Assembly: GCA_041625575.1 (NCBI GenBank)
Contig: JBFJTG010000080.1
Location: forward strand, 1-14,261
Origin: Litorivivens sp041625575
Lineage (GTDB): Bacteria > Pseudomonadota > Gammaproteobacteria > Pseudomonadales > Spongiibacteraceae
Direction of reading: 5' to 3'
DNA length: 14,261 nucleotides
Shown: positions 7,468 through 14,261 of the stretch, one piece after another
Layout of the letters: each line of letters starts with the position of its first letter
Numbering within the stretch: the stretch's first letter is position 1
Translations under genes and position numbers: made by a program
The notes under the pieces: model-generated
What the model was told of the DNA's origin: nothing
The model's input: the letters and a program-made list of their open reading frames with translations, nothing else
The model's database searches: none

Positions 7468-8414
7468 CAGGCCATGTCCACCAGCAGTTTCTGCAGTTTG
7501 CGCTGGTCTGCGGCGAACGAGCGAATCCCTTCTGCCAGTTTTTCTGTCGCCATCGCGTCATCGTTCAGTTCAAAACGAAAAGCCTGTTCGCTGATCGAGG
7601 CTTTGGCGTCTGCGGATTTTGCCTTGTCGGAGAACAGGTTTTGGTAGAGCTCGCCCGTATTCAGGCTTAGTTCTTCCAGCAAGTTTGGGCTTATCGTAAG
7701 CCGGTCACAGCCGGCCAGTGCTTCTATCTGGCCGATATTGCGGAAGCTGGCGCCCATCACCACGGTTTTGAAATCGTGTTTTTTGTAGTAGTTAAAAATG
7801 CGCTTTACCGATTGCACGCCGCGATCGTCGTTAGCATTTTTCTGGGCTTCGCCCTGGGCCTTGTACCAATCGTAAATTCGCCCAACAAAGGGTGATATGA
7901 GGGTTGCGCCCGCGTCGGCGCAGGCGCGTGCCTGGGCAAAACCAAACAGCAAGGTCAGATTGCACTGTATGCCAGCCTTTTCGAGGCGCTGCGCTGCAGC
8001 GATGCCTTCCCAGGTGGAGGCAATTTTGATCAAGACTTTGTCTGCGCCAATACCCTTGTCTGCGTAGAGCGACATAATTTCATGGGCTTGTTCTATAGTG
8101 CGCTCGGTGTCGAAGGACAGGTGAGCATCAATTTCGGTAGAAACTCGGCCGGGCACGATTTGCGCGATCTCACTGCCGATATCAACCGCGAAACGGTTGA
8201 TAACAGAGCGTAACTCATCCTCGCTGCTGCTGGCTGAAACGCCGCTGGCGTGCTGTTTAACCAGCTCCTGATAATCCGGGAGTGCGGCTGCCTTCAATAG
8301 CAGTGAGGGATTGGTGGTAGCGTCCAGCGGCTTAAAACGGCGAATTGCTTCTATATCGCCAGTGTCCGCAACGACGTCACTGAATTGTCGGAGTTGTTCC
8401 AGTTTGTTTTTCAT
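7467..8414 (-). CDS. tal: Transaldolase (TalB type)
   Basis: The 315-residue protein matches the length of E. coli TalB. It moves a dihydroxyacetone unit from sedoheptulose-7-phosphate to glyceraldehyde-3-phosphate in the non-oxidative pentose phosphate pathway, in the cytosol. Visible landmarks are VADTGD with Asp17, DATTNPSLLLKA (31-42), STEIDAHLS with Glu94, KVLIKIASTWEG with the Schiff-base Lys at 130, CNLTLLFGFAQARACADAG, FVGRIYDWY, and GASFRNIGQI followed by LTISPNLLEEL. All expected catalytic residues appear present. The N-terminus MKNKLEQLRQFSDVV fits the family, so the ATG at 8414 is preferred although the Shine-Dalgarno is weak. It lies 56 bases downstream of dusA on the same strand and overlaps the TerB-like gene by one base. 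Confidence 0.96.
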   Translation of the reverse strand: MKNKLEQLRQFSDVVADTGDIEAIRRFKPLDATTNPSLLLKAAALPDYQELVKQHASGVSASSSEDELRSVINRFAVDIGSEIAQIVPGRVSTEIDAHLSFDTERTIEQAHEIMSLYADKGIGADKVLIKIASTWEGIAAAQRLEKAGIQCNLTLLFGFAQARACADAGATLISPFVGRIYDWYKAQGEAQKNANDDRGVQSVKRIFNYYKKHDFKTVVMGASFRNIGQIEALAGCDRLTISPNLLEELSLNTGELYQNLFSDKAKSADAKASISEQAFRFELNDDAMATEKLAEGIRSFAADQRKLQKLLVDMA

Positions 8415-8470
8415 AGTTTAGGTAGTGATATCCAAAGGGGATTTCGGGCTGCCGAAACAGCAGCCGCAAT

Positions 8471-9484
8471 TTAATCTGCATAGGGTTGAGAGTTTACCTT
8501 TAAATCGACTGCTTTGTTTAGATAGGCAGCGGCATCTTTTAACACTTCGACACCCGCGCCGGGCTTGTGCGCATTTTGCGACAGGTGGCGGCGAAACTGC
8601 TTGGCGCCGGGCTGCCCATTAAATAAACCGAGTACGTGGCGAGTAATGTGATTGAGGCGCGAGCCTTGCTGCAACTGTCTGTCGATGTAGGGGAAGAGTT
8701 GTATCAGCGCCTCTTGGGCATCAGGGCCCGATTCGCCTTGATAGAACAGTCGGTCCACCTCCCTGAGAATTGACGGGTTCTGATAGGCGCTGCGCCCGAG
8801 CATCACGCCGTCCACGTGGTCCAGATGTAATTGCGCGTCGGTGATTGAGTGTATGCCGCCGTTAATGATGATTTCCAGGCCCGGGAAGTCCCGCTTGAGG
8901 CGATACACCTTCTCATATTCGAGCGGCGGAATTTCGCGGTTCTCTTTTGGGCTCAATCCGCTTAGCCAGGCCTTGCGCGCATGCACGACAAACACTTCGC
9001 AGCCTGCATCGGCAACCTGACCCACAAAATCACAGAGAAATTCGTAGGAATCCAGATCGTCAATGCCTGTGCGGTGTTTGACGGTGACCGGCAGTGAGGT
9101 TGCGTCACGCATGGCCTTCACTGAATCTGCTACGGTTTGCGCCTCGCCCATCAGGCAGGCGCCGAAGCGGCCGTTTTGCACCCGATCGGAGGGGCAGCCG
9201 CAATTCAGGTTCACTTCGTCGTAACGCCACTGTTCGGCCATGGCAGCGCATTTGGCCAAATCGGCCGGATTGCTGCCGCCTAATTGCAGTGCCAAAGGAT
9301 GTTCGCACTCGTCGAAGTCGAGAAAACGGGCTGGCTCGGCGTGCAGCAGAGCGCCCGTTGTCACCATTTCGGTGTAGAGAACCGCCTGCTGACTGAGCTG
9401 ACGCCAGAATACACGGCAGTGACGATCGGACCAGTCCATCATCGGGGCAACGCAAAATCGTCTGTTCAGCAATGAAGCAGTCAT
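8471..9484 (-). CDS. dusA: tRNA-dihydrouridine synthase A
   Basis: The 337-residue FMN enzyme reduces uridines in the tRNA D-loop (U20/U20a for DusA) with NADPH. The N-terminus MTASLLNRRFCVAPMMDWSDRH carries the DusA signature 'APMxDWTDRH'. LQLGGSNP, VNLNCGCPSDRVQNGRFGACLM (around 91-112, catalytic Cys probably Cys97), VKHRTGIDD, FVVHARKAWLSGLSPKENREIPPL and INGGI...GVMLGRSAYQNP follow in order. The ARKAWLxGLSPKENREIPPL segment is specific for DusA rather than DusB or DusC. It is divergent from gltX across 103 bases and heads a dusA-tal-TerB unit. A dusA-tal neighbourhood is, from memory, also seen in pseudomonads. Confidence 0.96.
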   Translation of the reverse strand: MTASLLNRRFCVAPMMDWSDRHCRVFWRQLSQQAVLYTEMVTTGALLHAEPARFLDFDECEHPLALQLGGSNPADLAKCAAMAEQWRYDEVNLNCGCPSDRVQNGRFGACLMGEAQTVADSVKAMRDATSLPVTVKHRTGIDDLDSYEFLCDFVGQVADAGCEVFVVHARKAWLSGLSPKENREIPPLEYEKVYRLKRDFPGLEIIINGGIHSITDAQLHLDHVDGVMLGRSAYQNPSILREVDRLFYQGESGPDAQEALIQLFPYIDRQLQQGSRLNHITRHVLGLFNGQPGAKQFRRHLSQNAHKPGAGVEVLKDAAAYLNKAVDLKVNSQPYAD

Positions 9485-9526
9485 GCAGCTATGTGTTTTC
9501 CGGATGAGTTGAATGAAACGAACACG

Positions 9527-9532
9527 TATAAT
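9527..9532 (+). promoter_or_regulatory. Probable -10 box of the gltX promoter
   Basis: A perfect TATAAT lies 55 bases upstream of the gltX ATG, in the divergent dusA/gltX gap. No good TTGACA-like box sits 16-18 bases upstream; the TTGAAT at 9509-9514 is only 12 bases away. The -35 is therefore weak or activator-assisted. The same gap must hold a promoter for dusA on the other strand, which I could not place. Confidence 0.45.
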
Positions 9533-9577
9533 GGCGGCTTTTCGGCGCTAGCCGCCCATTGTATAAAAATCGCCTTC

Positions 9578-9581
9578 AGGA
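9578..9581 (+). promoter_or_regulatory. Ribosome binding site of gltX
   Basis: AGGA lies six bases before the ATG at 9588 and supports that start, which puts the conserved RVAPSPTG motif at residues 11-18. Confidence 0.5.
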
Positions 9582-9587
9582 TTCATT

Positions 9588-11090
9588 ATGACCGCAGTAG
9601 TAAAACCAGTACGCACGCGAGTAGCGCCATCGCCCACCGGCGACCCGCACGTGGGCACAGCATACATTGCTTTGTTCAATTATTGCTTTGCCAAGGCGAA
9701 TGGCGGCCAGTTTTTACTGCGCGTAGAAGACACGGATCAACAGCGATCGACGCCTGAATCCGAGCAGGCCATTCTGGATTCGCTGCGCTGGCTGGGCCTG
9801 GATTGGGACGAAGGCCCCGATGTGGGTGGCGAATGCGGGCCCTACCGCCAAAGCGAGCGCAGCGATGTCTACCGTAGGCACGTTGATGAGCTCTTGGCTA
9901 AGGGGCACGCTTTCAAATGCTATCGCACTGCGGCGGAGCTGGATGAGCTGCGTGAATCCCGGCGTGAGGCAGGCCAGCATACGGCGCTCAAGCCCAGCGA
10001 TCTCAAGCTCGCAGACGATGAGCAGGCGCGGCGTGAAGCCGCCGGAGAGCCCTACGTGGTGCGGATGTTTGTCCCCGAAGATGATGGCCGCTGCGTGTTT
10101 CACGATATGCTGCGCGGCGATGTAGAGCTGGAATGGGGGCAGGTAGATGCGCAAATTCTGCTCAAATCCGACGGCATGCCAACCTATCACCTGGCGAATG
10201 TGGTTGATGATCATTTGATGGGCATCACTCACGTGATTCGCGGCGAGGAGTGGATTAACTCGGCGCCCAAGCACAAGCTGCTGTATCAATATTTCGGCTG
10301 GGATATGCCCGTACTTTGCCATTTGCCTCTGCTTCGCAACCCTGACAAGAGCAAACTGAGCAAGCGCAAAAATCCGACCAGTATTTTGTACTACAAGAAA
10401 ATGGGCTACTTGCCAGAAGCTCTCTTGAACTATCTGGGTCGAATGGGTTGGTCCATGCCCGACGAAAGCGAAAAATTTACCCTGCAGGAAATGATTGCAG
10501 CCTTTGATATCTCGCGCGTGAGCTTGGGTGGCCCCATTTTTGACGTCGAAAAGCTGTCCTGGCTCAACGGCATGTGGATTCGCGAAAACCTCTCGCTGGA
10601 GCAGCTGGCCGATCGTCTTCAAGCCTGGGCACTCAACCGTGAGCGTCTGCTGGAAATACTGCCCCACGCGCAACAGCGTATGGAAACCTTCAGTGACCTC
10701 GCGCCACTGGCCTCGTTTTTCTTTTCCGGCCACTTGCCGCTAAAGAAGGAGAATTTTGATGGCCTGGCGGTGAATGAAGAGCAGTTGCTGGAACTATTGC
10801 AGTTCTGTGTGTGGCAGCTGGACAATCTGCGTGACTGGAATCGCGATGCTATTTTCCAGTCGATGAAGGTCGTGGCTGACGCGATGGAATTGAAGATGAA
10901 AGATTTCGTCGCGCCGCTGTTTATCGCAGTGTCCGGCAGCACCGCGTCGATTTCCGTGTTTGACTCGATGGTGGTGTTAGGGCCGGACATGAGCCGCGCG
11001 CGCTTGCGCTTTGCGCTTGATCTGCTGGGCGGCGTTGGCAAGAAGAAATTGAAGAAGTTGGAAAAGCGCTACGAGCAATTTTCTGCCTAA
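9588..11090 (+). CDS. gltX: Glutamyl-tRNA synthetase
   Basis: The 500-residue class I aminoacyl-tRNA synthetase charges tRNA-Glu. RVAPSPTGDPHVGTAYIALFN holds the HIGH-equivalent PHVGT (20-24). FLLRVEDTDQQRS, GLDWDEGPDVGGECGPYRQSER, the DGMPTYHLANVVDDHLMGITHVIRGEEW segment, and the KMSKS-equivalent KLSKR (256-260) follow. The C-terminal anticodon-binding region (about 330-500) includes LSWLNGMWIRENL and ends LLGGVGKKKLKKLEKRYEQF. It is somewhat longer than the 471-residue E. coli enzyme. The zinc-binding CxC found after 'YKC' in E. coli is lost here (FKCYRTAAEL), so a structural zinc site is not expected. tRNA-Ala follows after 72 bases, an arrangement also known near gltX in pseudomonads. An overlapping antisense open frame of 339 codons is only a shadow of this gene. 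Confidence 0.97.
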   Translation: MTAVVKPVRTRVAPSPTGDPHVGTAYIALFNYCFAKANGGQFLLRVEDTDQQRSTPESEQAILDSLRWLGLDWDEGPDVGGECGPYRQSERSDVYRRHVDELLAKGHAFKCYRTAAELDELRESRREAGQHTALKPSDLKLADDEQARREAAGEPYVVRMFVPEDDGRCVFHDMLRGDVELEWGQVDAQILLKSDGMPTYHLANVVDDHLMGITHVIRGEEWINSAPKHKLLYQYFGWDMPVLCHLPLLRNPDKSKLSKRKNPTSILYYKKMGYLPEALLNYLGRMGWSMPDESEKFTLQEMIAAFDISRVSLGGPIFDVEKLSWLNGMWIRENLSLEQLADRLQAWALNRERLLEILPHAQQRMETFSDLAPLASFFFSGHLPLKKENFDGLAVNEEQLLELLQFCVWQLDNLRDWNRDAIFQSMKVVADAMELKMKDFVAPLFIAVSGSTASISVFDSMVVLGPDMSRARLRFALDLLGGVGKKKLKKLEKRYEQFSA

Positions 11091-11099
11091 AAAGGCCGT

Positions 11100-11113
11100 G
11101 GAAGGGCGCTTCC
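11100..11113 (+). terminator. Small hairpin after gltX, doubtful terminator
   Basis: GGAAG and CTTCC pair around a GGCG loop ten bases after the gltX stop. There is no T-run after it, so termination here is weakly supported; it may only be a 3'-end structure upstream of the tRNA promoter. Confidence 0.2.
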
Positions 11114-11116
11114 GAG

Positions 11117-11145
11117 TTGACAGCCGCGGGCTGCCTGCTTATTAT
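11117..11145 (+). promoter_or_regulatory. Strong sigma70-type promoter for tRNA-Ala
   Basis: A consensus TTGACA (11117-11122) and TATTAT (11140-11145, one mismatch) are separated by exactly 17 bases. The region after the -10 box reads GCGCACC, a GC-rich discriminator typical of growth-rate and stringently controlled stable-RNA promoters. Transcription would start near 11152, about 11 bases before the tRNA. The tRNA can therefore be transcribed independently of gltX. Confidence 0.75.
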
Positions 11146-11162
11146 GCGCACCTTCCCGCGTG

Positions 11163-11238
<76 letters not shown>

Positions 11239-11281
11239 ATTTCCTATTCCGGTACGTCCGTACCTGTACTGAAATCCGCAT

Positions 11282-11298
11282 AAAAGTCGGTCTTTTTT
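11282..11298 (+). terminator. Possible terminator of the tRNA-Ala transcript
   Basis: AAAAG and CTTTT can pair around TCGGT, running into a six-T tract. The stem is short and A/T-rich, so it would be a weak intrinsic terminator, but it is the only T-rich site soon after the tRNA. Confidence 0.3.
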
Positions 11299-11376
11299 CG
11301 CTTCCTACTCAACACACAAAACAGAAGTCGATGTGTCGGCGTTCGTATTTGCTTCGGTAGCGTATACACTCAGGCA

Positions 11377-11538
11377 ATGAGCGCCCCTCCAACAAAATAT
11401 GTCGTGGGTAATGTGGTGTACATTCCCGCAGTCCGACAGCCGTATAGATCAGGTCCCATAGAGCTGAGCTATTGTGCTGGTGCGCCGGCTAAACTGCGGC
11501 ACGAGATCATTCCTTTTGTTGTCAGGCCTCCGTCATAA
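11377..11538 (+). CDS. Doubtful 53-residue open frame
   Basis: It would encode a peptide starting MSAPPTKYVVGNVVYIPAVR and ending HEIIPFVVRPPS, with no signal peptide, membrane span or motif I recognise. A weak AGG lies only three bases before the ATG. The frame is open upstream to 11284. It may be a chance open frame or a remnant of a decayed gene. It is listed because the region is otherwise empty. Confidence 0.12.
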   Translation: MSAPPTKYVVGNVVYIPAVRQPYRSGPIELSYCAGAPAKLRHEIIPFVVRPPS

Positions 11539-11629
11539 GGCCTTGCCCCAAAGTCCGCTTCATTTGAAAAATTACGGATGTGTGCCAGCTACGATTTAGT
11601 GAGCATCAGAGCCCGGGGAGCGCAGCGCA

Positions 11630-12337
11630 TTAGCTTTGGCTTACTGCCAGATAGTCATCGATGCAACTCACGAATAGCTTCCTTTCCATCGGGCAGGGAT
11701 AAATCTGATCAGCGGCAATGGGGGCCCCGAGTTTGATTTGAGCGCCTTTTAACAAATCCAAAACAATGTTCTGCGACTTTGGTGACGGCACGGGTGTGTC
11801 GAAATCAATGGATAAATAGTAGCTCCGACCTATCTCGGCCAGAGTAAATTCTGATGTGATTGGTCTGTGCTCCCAAAGGCCTCCCTGCTCAACGCGCTTT
11901 CCATTTTCATCCCAACGGCCAAATTCAAAACCAGCGGCGCCATTGAAGCGTTGTTCTCCGAGCTGTAAAACAGCCGCGCTTGGATGGAAGATAAAATCTG
12001 CGGTCTCTGGTGTTGTGCTCAAGAACACACGCGTTTTGCCGCGCTCGACATTTTTGGGGTAGACCTTGCGCGGATCAATGGAAAGCGGGAGGACGTAAAA
12101 ATAAACCTGGATATCATAGGTGCGAAGCTGGTTGTCGAGCGATACCTGAAGCTTGAGGCGGGGTAGCTCCAGTTCCTGAGGGGTATGACTTTGATTCGCA
12201 GTCGAATTGCTCGTCGAGTTTGCAAGCGGCGTGTTATCAAGGCTTGCGACGCTTTCCCAGCCGCCGCGATAGCCAGCGCAGCCCGCGACTAAAATACTCG
12301 CTACGGCCAGAGGTATACGCAACCAACGAATAGTCAT
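11630..12337 (-). CDS. Outer-membrane-type lipoprotein of unknown function
   Basis: The 235-residue protein begins MTIRWLRIPLAVASILVAGC, a classic lipoprotein signal with lipobox LVAGC and acylated Cys20. Ala follows the Cys rather than Asp, which by the Lol rule points to the outer membrane. A Ser/Thr/Asn-rich linker (about 33-52, including NSTSNSTANQS) leads to a mostly beta-strand-like body (LKLQVSLDNQLRTYDIQVYFYVLPLSIDP, FGRWDENGKRVEQGGLWEH, SYYLSIDFDTPVPSP). Cys215 and Cys225 near the C-terminus could form a disulfide in the periplasm. I do not recognise the family. GGAA seven bases before the ATG supports the start. It lies 119 bases downstream of the papain-like gene on the same strand, with its own probable promoter in between. 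Confidence 0.75.
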   Translation of the reverse strand: MTIRWLRIPLAVASILVAGCAGYRGGWESVASLDNTPLANSTSNSTANQSHTPQELELPRLKLQVSLDNQLRTYDIQVYFYVLPLSIDPRKVYPKNVERGKTRVFLSTTPETADFIFHPSAAVLQLGEQRFNGAAGFEFGRWDENGKRVEQGGLWEHRPITSEFTLAEIGRSYYLSIDFDTPVPSPKSQNIVLDLLKGAQIKLGAPIAADQIYPCPMERKLFVSCIDDYLAVSQS

Positions 12338-12344
12338 GTTGATA

Positions 12345-12348
12345 TTCC
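12345..12348 (-). promoter_or_regulatory. Ribosome binding site of the lipoprotein gene
   Basis: GGAA on the - strand ends seven bases before the ATG at 12337. It supports the start that places the signal peptide correctly. Confidence 0.45.
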
Positions 12349-12391
12349 GCGGATTGATAAGGTGACGCTACTGATGTCAGTGGGCGGGCGA

Positions 12392-12400
12392 ATTATAGCA
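12392..12400 (-). promoter_or_regulatory. Extended -10 promoter of the lipoprotein gene
   Basis: On the - strand the sequence reads TGCTATAAT, a perfect TATAAT with the TGn extension that can replace a -35 box. No good -35 is present. A transcript would start near 12385 and have a leader of about 48 bases before the lipoprotein ATG. Confidence 0.5.
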
Positions 12401-12417
12401 AAGCGGATATTGCGATC

Positions 12418-12438
12418 TACAACAATCGCTTTGTTGTA
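12418..12438 (-). terminator. 8-bp hairpin after the papain-like gene
   Basis: TACAACAA and TTGTTGTA pair perfectly around a five-base loop, starting 18 bases beyond the stop codon of the papain-like gene. The stem is A/T-rich and no U-run follows in the - strand direction, so terminator function is uncertain. It sits just upstream of the extended -10 box of the lipoprotein gene. Confidence 0.3.
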
Positions 12439-12456
12439 TTGAGTGTGTCTTGCTGA

Positions 12457-14261
12457 CTACCCCGAGGCAGATTGATCGCTGTTTTTTGTAGGCATGCGCC
12501 CCGCACCCCAGCTGCGTTCGATGTAGCCGATCACTTCGTTGAGTTCTTCCCGGGTAATCGAGGCCGGTTCGCCTTGCTCCAGGGGGTCGAAGTGGTAGAT
12601 GTACAGACGTGAGAGAAACTGTGCGAAGGGCAGGGAGGCCTCGCCAAAGCGTTCGCCGTGGCCTGAGGTGCTCACCTCTACGCCATCGCCCCAATCCTGG
12701 CCGCTGTCATTGTTGGGGTTGTAGAAGTACACCCGCATTTCATCCATCTGATCCAGATTCACCCGCAGAATCGTGATGGCGTGCCAGCCGATGAATCGTG
12801 CGGCGCTATCTGTGACTGCAATGCCTGCGGGCTGGGGATGAATCAGGGGTTGGTTGCCGTTGTGCATGGGGTGATAGTCAGCATAGAACTGACGCAAAAA
12901 ATCATCAAGATCGACCAGATTGCCCGTCGGCACGTCGACATTGAGGCGAAACCCGCGTCCCGACCACCAGCCATGAAACTCGGGATTCACCCAGCGGTGC
13001 GGATCGCCCTCGCGATCACTGCAGCGTCGCCCCATCTCGGCATAAATGCGGTCCAGATGCGGCACAACTAATAAGGAGACCGGGTCCAGATCGATTGGTA
13101 AAGACGTCGCCACACCCGACAAGCTCTCGCGGGATGAGATCGGCCGGCCTTCGAAGTGAATGATGATCTCGTCATCGCGGGCTGCCCACGTCACCATTTG
13201 CAGCAAATAGTCCGGGTCGTTGTAAGCCCACATCGAAAGCGCACGCGCCGACTGGCAAGTGGGATTGTTGCCCTGGCCAACGCCAAGCGGCAGCCCCAGC
13301 ATGCACAGCACGCCTTCCAAAAGCAGAACTTCCGGTTCAACGGCGCTGCCGAAGGCCATACTCAATCGTTCTTTCGACCACGGTGAAAGGGGAAGGCGCA
13401 ACTGCCGCCACATAGCCGGGGCAACCGGGGGCTGGTAGAGAATGCCCCGCTCAAGCATCAGCGCCAGACCATAAATGGCCTGCGGCGTAGCGGCATGTAC
13501 GCCTCTGTCGATCAAGGTCAGTACCAACTCCTGATAGCAGAGCATGCAATCGCGACCGGTGGAAGAGAGGCCCATCGCTTCGGGCAGCAGATGTTCGCCT
13601 TCGGTCAGTAAATGGCGCACAAGTATCGCGTGGTAGGCAGATACCAGACCAGTGTCGTGCATTGCTCGTGCGAAACCGGCAGCTTCACTTTGCAGAGCGG
13701 CGCTATCCATAAAGTCGAGCCGCTCCTGATATATCGCAATACCGGGATCTTCGCGGCAGGCATGGGTGGGTCCGAAAATGCTACTGACCAGTCGATCTGC
13801 GCCTTGCCCACTGGTGCCCAGGTCTATTTCAGGATTGGCCTGGCAAATGGCAATCTGGGTGATCATCTCTTTGACCGGATTCACCTGAATGGGACGTTGC
13901 TGCAGAATGCGCCAGATCTCGCCGATAAGCTGATCGATAATATTTTCGTAACCAATCGATGCGGCGAGATGTTTGAGCAGGTTGCGCGGTAATTCCGCTA
14001 GCGGCCCCTGGGTTTCCCTTTCGGCTTCGCTGGCAGTCGAAAACAGTAATTTAAGATTGCAGGCCAATACCTGGGTTAAAAAATGGCGTGCCTGTTCGCC
14101 GGGCACAAGCGAGTGTTCGAAATGTCCACGCGCGACGGCCAGCAATCTAAGCTCGCTTAGGGCTTCGATCACTAAGGTATTGGCATCGCCGCTAGCAAGC
14201 GTGTGTGGTGTTAAGCTTGCTACCAGAGTGTCAGGTTGCGCCCAGTCAGAGCCGAGAAAAA
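12457..14261 (-). CDS. Large unrecognised protein with a papain-like Cys-His-Asn arrangement (5' end outside window)
   Basis: The - strand frame is open from the window edge to a TAG at 12457-12459, about 600 codons. The GTG at 14172 is only an internal candidate, since the frame upstream continues (FLGSDWAQPDTLVASL...). Numbering from that GTG, the first 250 residues look helical and include a CMLC pair in GRDCMLCYQ. The C-terminal half has QGNNPTCQSARALSMW with Gln300 and Cys306, FIGWHAITIL with His464, and FYNPNNDSGQDWGDG with Asn485. The Gln six residues before Cys, the 'HA' after a beta-like segment, and the Asn followed by a downstream WG reproduce the papain layout (Gln19, Cys25, His159, Asn175). 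I infer a papain-like (clan CA) peptidase or transferase fold. The family is not recognised. No signal peptide or membrane span is visible in the part seen. The protein ends with a hydrophilic SWGAGRMPTKNSDQSASG tail. Confidence 0.7.
   Translation of the reverse strand, partial: FLGSDWAQPDTLVASLTPHTLASGDANTLVIEALSELRLLAVARGHFEHSLVPGEQARHFLTQVLACNLKLLFSTASEAERETQGPLAELPRNLLKHLAASIGYENIIDQLIGEIWRILQQRPIQVNPVKEMITQIAICQANPEIDLGTSGQGADRLVSSIFGPTHACREDPGIAIYQERLDFMDSAALQSEAAGFARAMHDTGLVSAYHAILVRHLLTEGEHLLPEAMGLSSTGRDCMLCYQELVLTLIDRGVHAATPQAIYGLALMLERGILYQPPVAPAMWRQLRLPLSPWSKERLSMAFGSAVEPEVLLLEGVLCMLGLPLGVGQGNNPTCQSARALSMWAYNDPDYLLQMVTWAARDDEIIIHFEGRPISSRESLSGVATSLPIDLDPVSLLVVPHLDRIYAEMGRRCSDREGDPHRWVNPEFHGWWSGRGFRLNVDVPTGNLVDLDDFLRQFYADYHPMHNGNQPLIHPQPAGIAVTDSAARFIGWHAITILRVNLDQMDEMRVYFYNPNNDSGQDWGDGVEVSTSGHGERFGEASLPFAQFLSRLYIYHFDPLEQGEPASITREELNEVIGYIERSWGAGRMPTKNSDQSASG

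Larger units (their letters stand above)
11239..11629. other. Non-coding stretch after tRNA-Ala
   Basis: About 390 bases hold no convincing gene. Just after the tRNA is a short inverted repeat (GGTAC/GTACC, 11251-11264), then a T-run at 11293-11298. One small open frame of unknown meaning lies at 11377-11538. Two AGGCCT copies at 11524 and 11538 could pair into a weak hairpin. I see no direct repeat of the tRNA 3' end here, so no attachment-site scar is evident. Part of this region may be the 3' untranslated region of the convergent lipoprotein gene. Confidence 0.6.

Noticed and set aside
9509..9532. TTGAAT plus TATAAT as a full gltX promoter
   Set aside because: The spacer is only 12 bases, too short for sigma70. 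Only the -10 box is kept.
9714..10733. 339-codon open frame on the - strand
   Set aside because: It lies entirely antisense within gltX, whose identity is certain. The translation has no recognisable domain and no separate start signals.
14170..14172. GTG as true start of the large papain-like protein
   Set aside because: The frame stays open with plausible coding sequence up to the window edge, so the gene most likely starts outside.

Overview
The window looks like chromosomal DNA of a heterotrophic, probably marine gammaproteobacterium. The evidence is a dusA-like gene next to a talB-like gene, divergent from a proteobacterial-type gltX that is followed by tRNA-Ala(GGC), with clear sigma70-type promoters. 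The order Cellvibrionales, for example a Spongiibacteraceae-like organism, is a guess from gene content and not demonstrated.

Layout: (1) 1-2840, + strand: the C-terminal part of an arylsulfatase, overlapped by 28 bases by a gene for a secreted octaheme c-type cytochrome with a helical/TPR C-terminal half. (2) 3032-6991, + strand: a three-gene acyl-CoA operon. It encodes an acyl-CoA dehydrogenase pair whose conserved motifs are divided between the two proteins, as in heterotetrameric ACADs for dicarboxylates or steroid side chains, and an acyl-CoA ligase. The ligase would activate an acid and the dehydrogenase pair would perform the first oxidation. A perfect 11-bp hairpin at 6994-7020 separates it from the next, convergent operon. 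(3) 7021-9484, - strand: dusA, talB and a TerB-like gene, with talB and the TerB-like gene overlapping by one base. (4) 9588-11238, + strand: gltX, then tRNA-Ala(GGC) under its own strong stable-RNA-type promoter. (5) 11239-14261: about 390 bases with no convincing gene, followed by two unrecognised - strand genes, a lipoprotein and a large protein that runs off the right edge.

Regions 2, 3 and 4 read as ordinary metabolism and translation. The less explained parts are the sulfatase/octaheme cytochrome pair and the two genes beyond the tRNA. The large partial protein at the right edge has a papain-like arrangement: a Gln six residues before a Cys in a QGNNPTC motif, a WHA histidine, and an Asn in YNPNN followed by a WG. 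It also has a long helical N-terminal part. I infer a clan CA (papain-like) cysteine peptidase or transferase fold that I cannot assign to a named family. It is the best candidate here for something undescribed.
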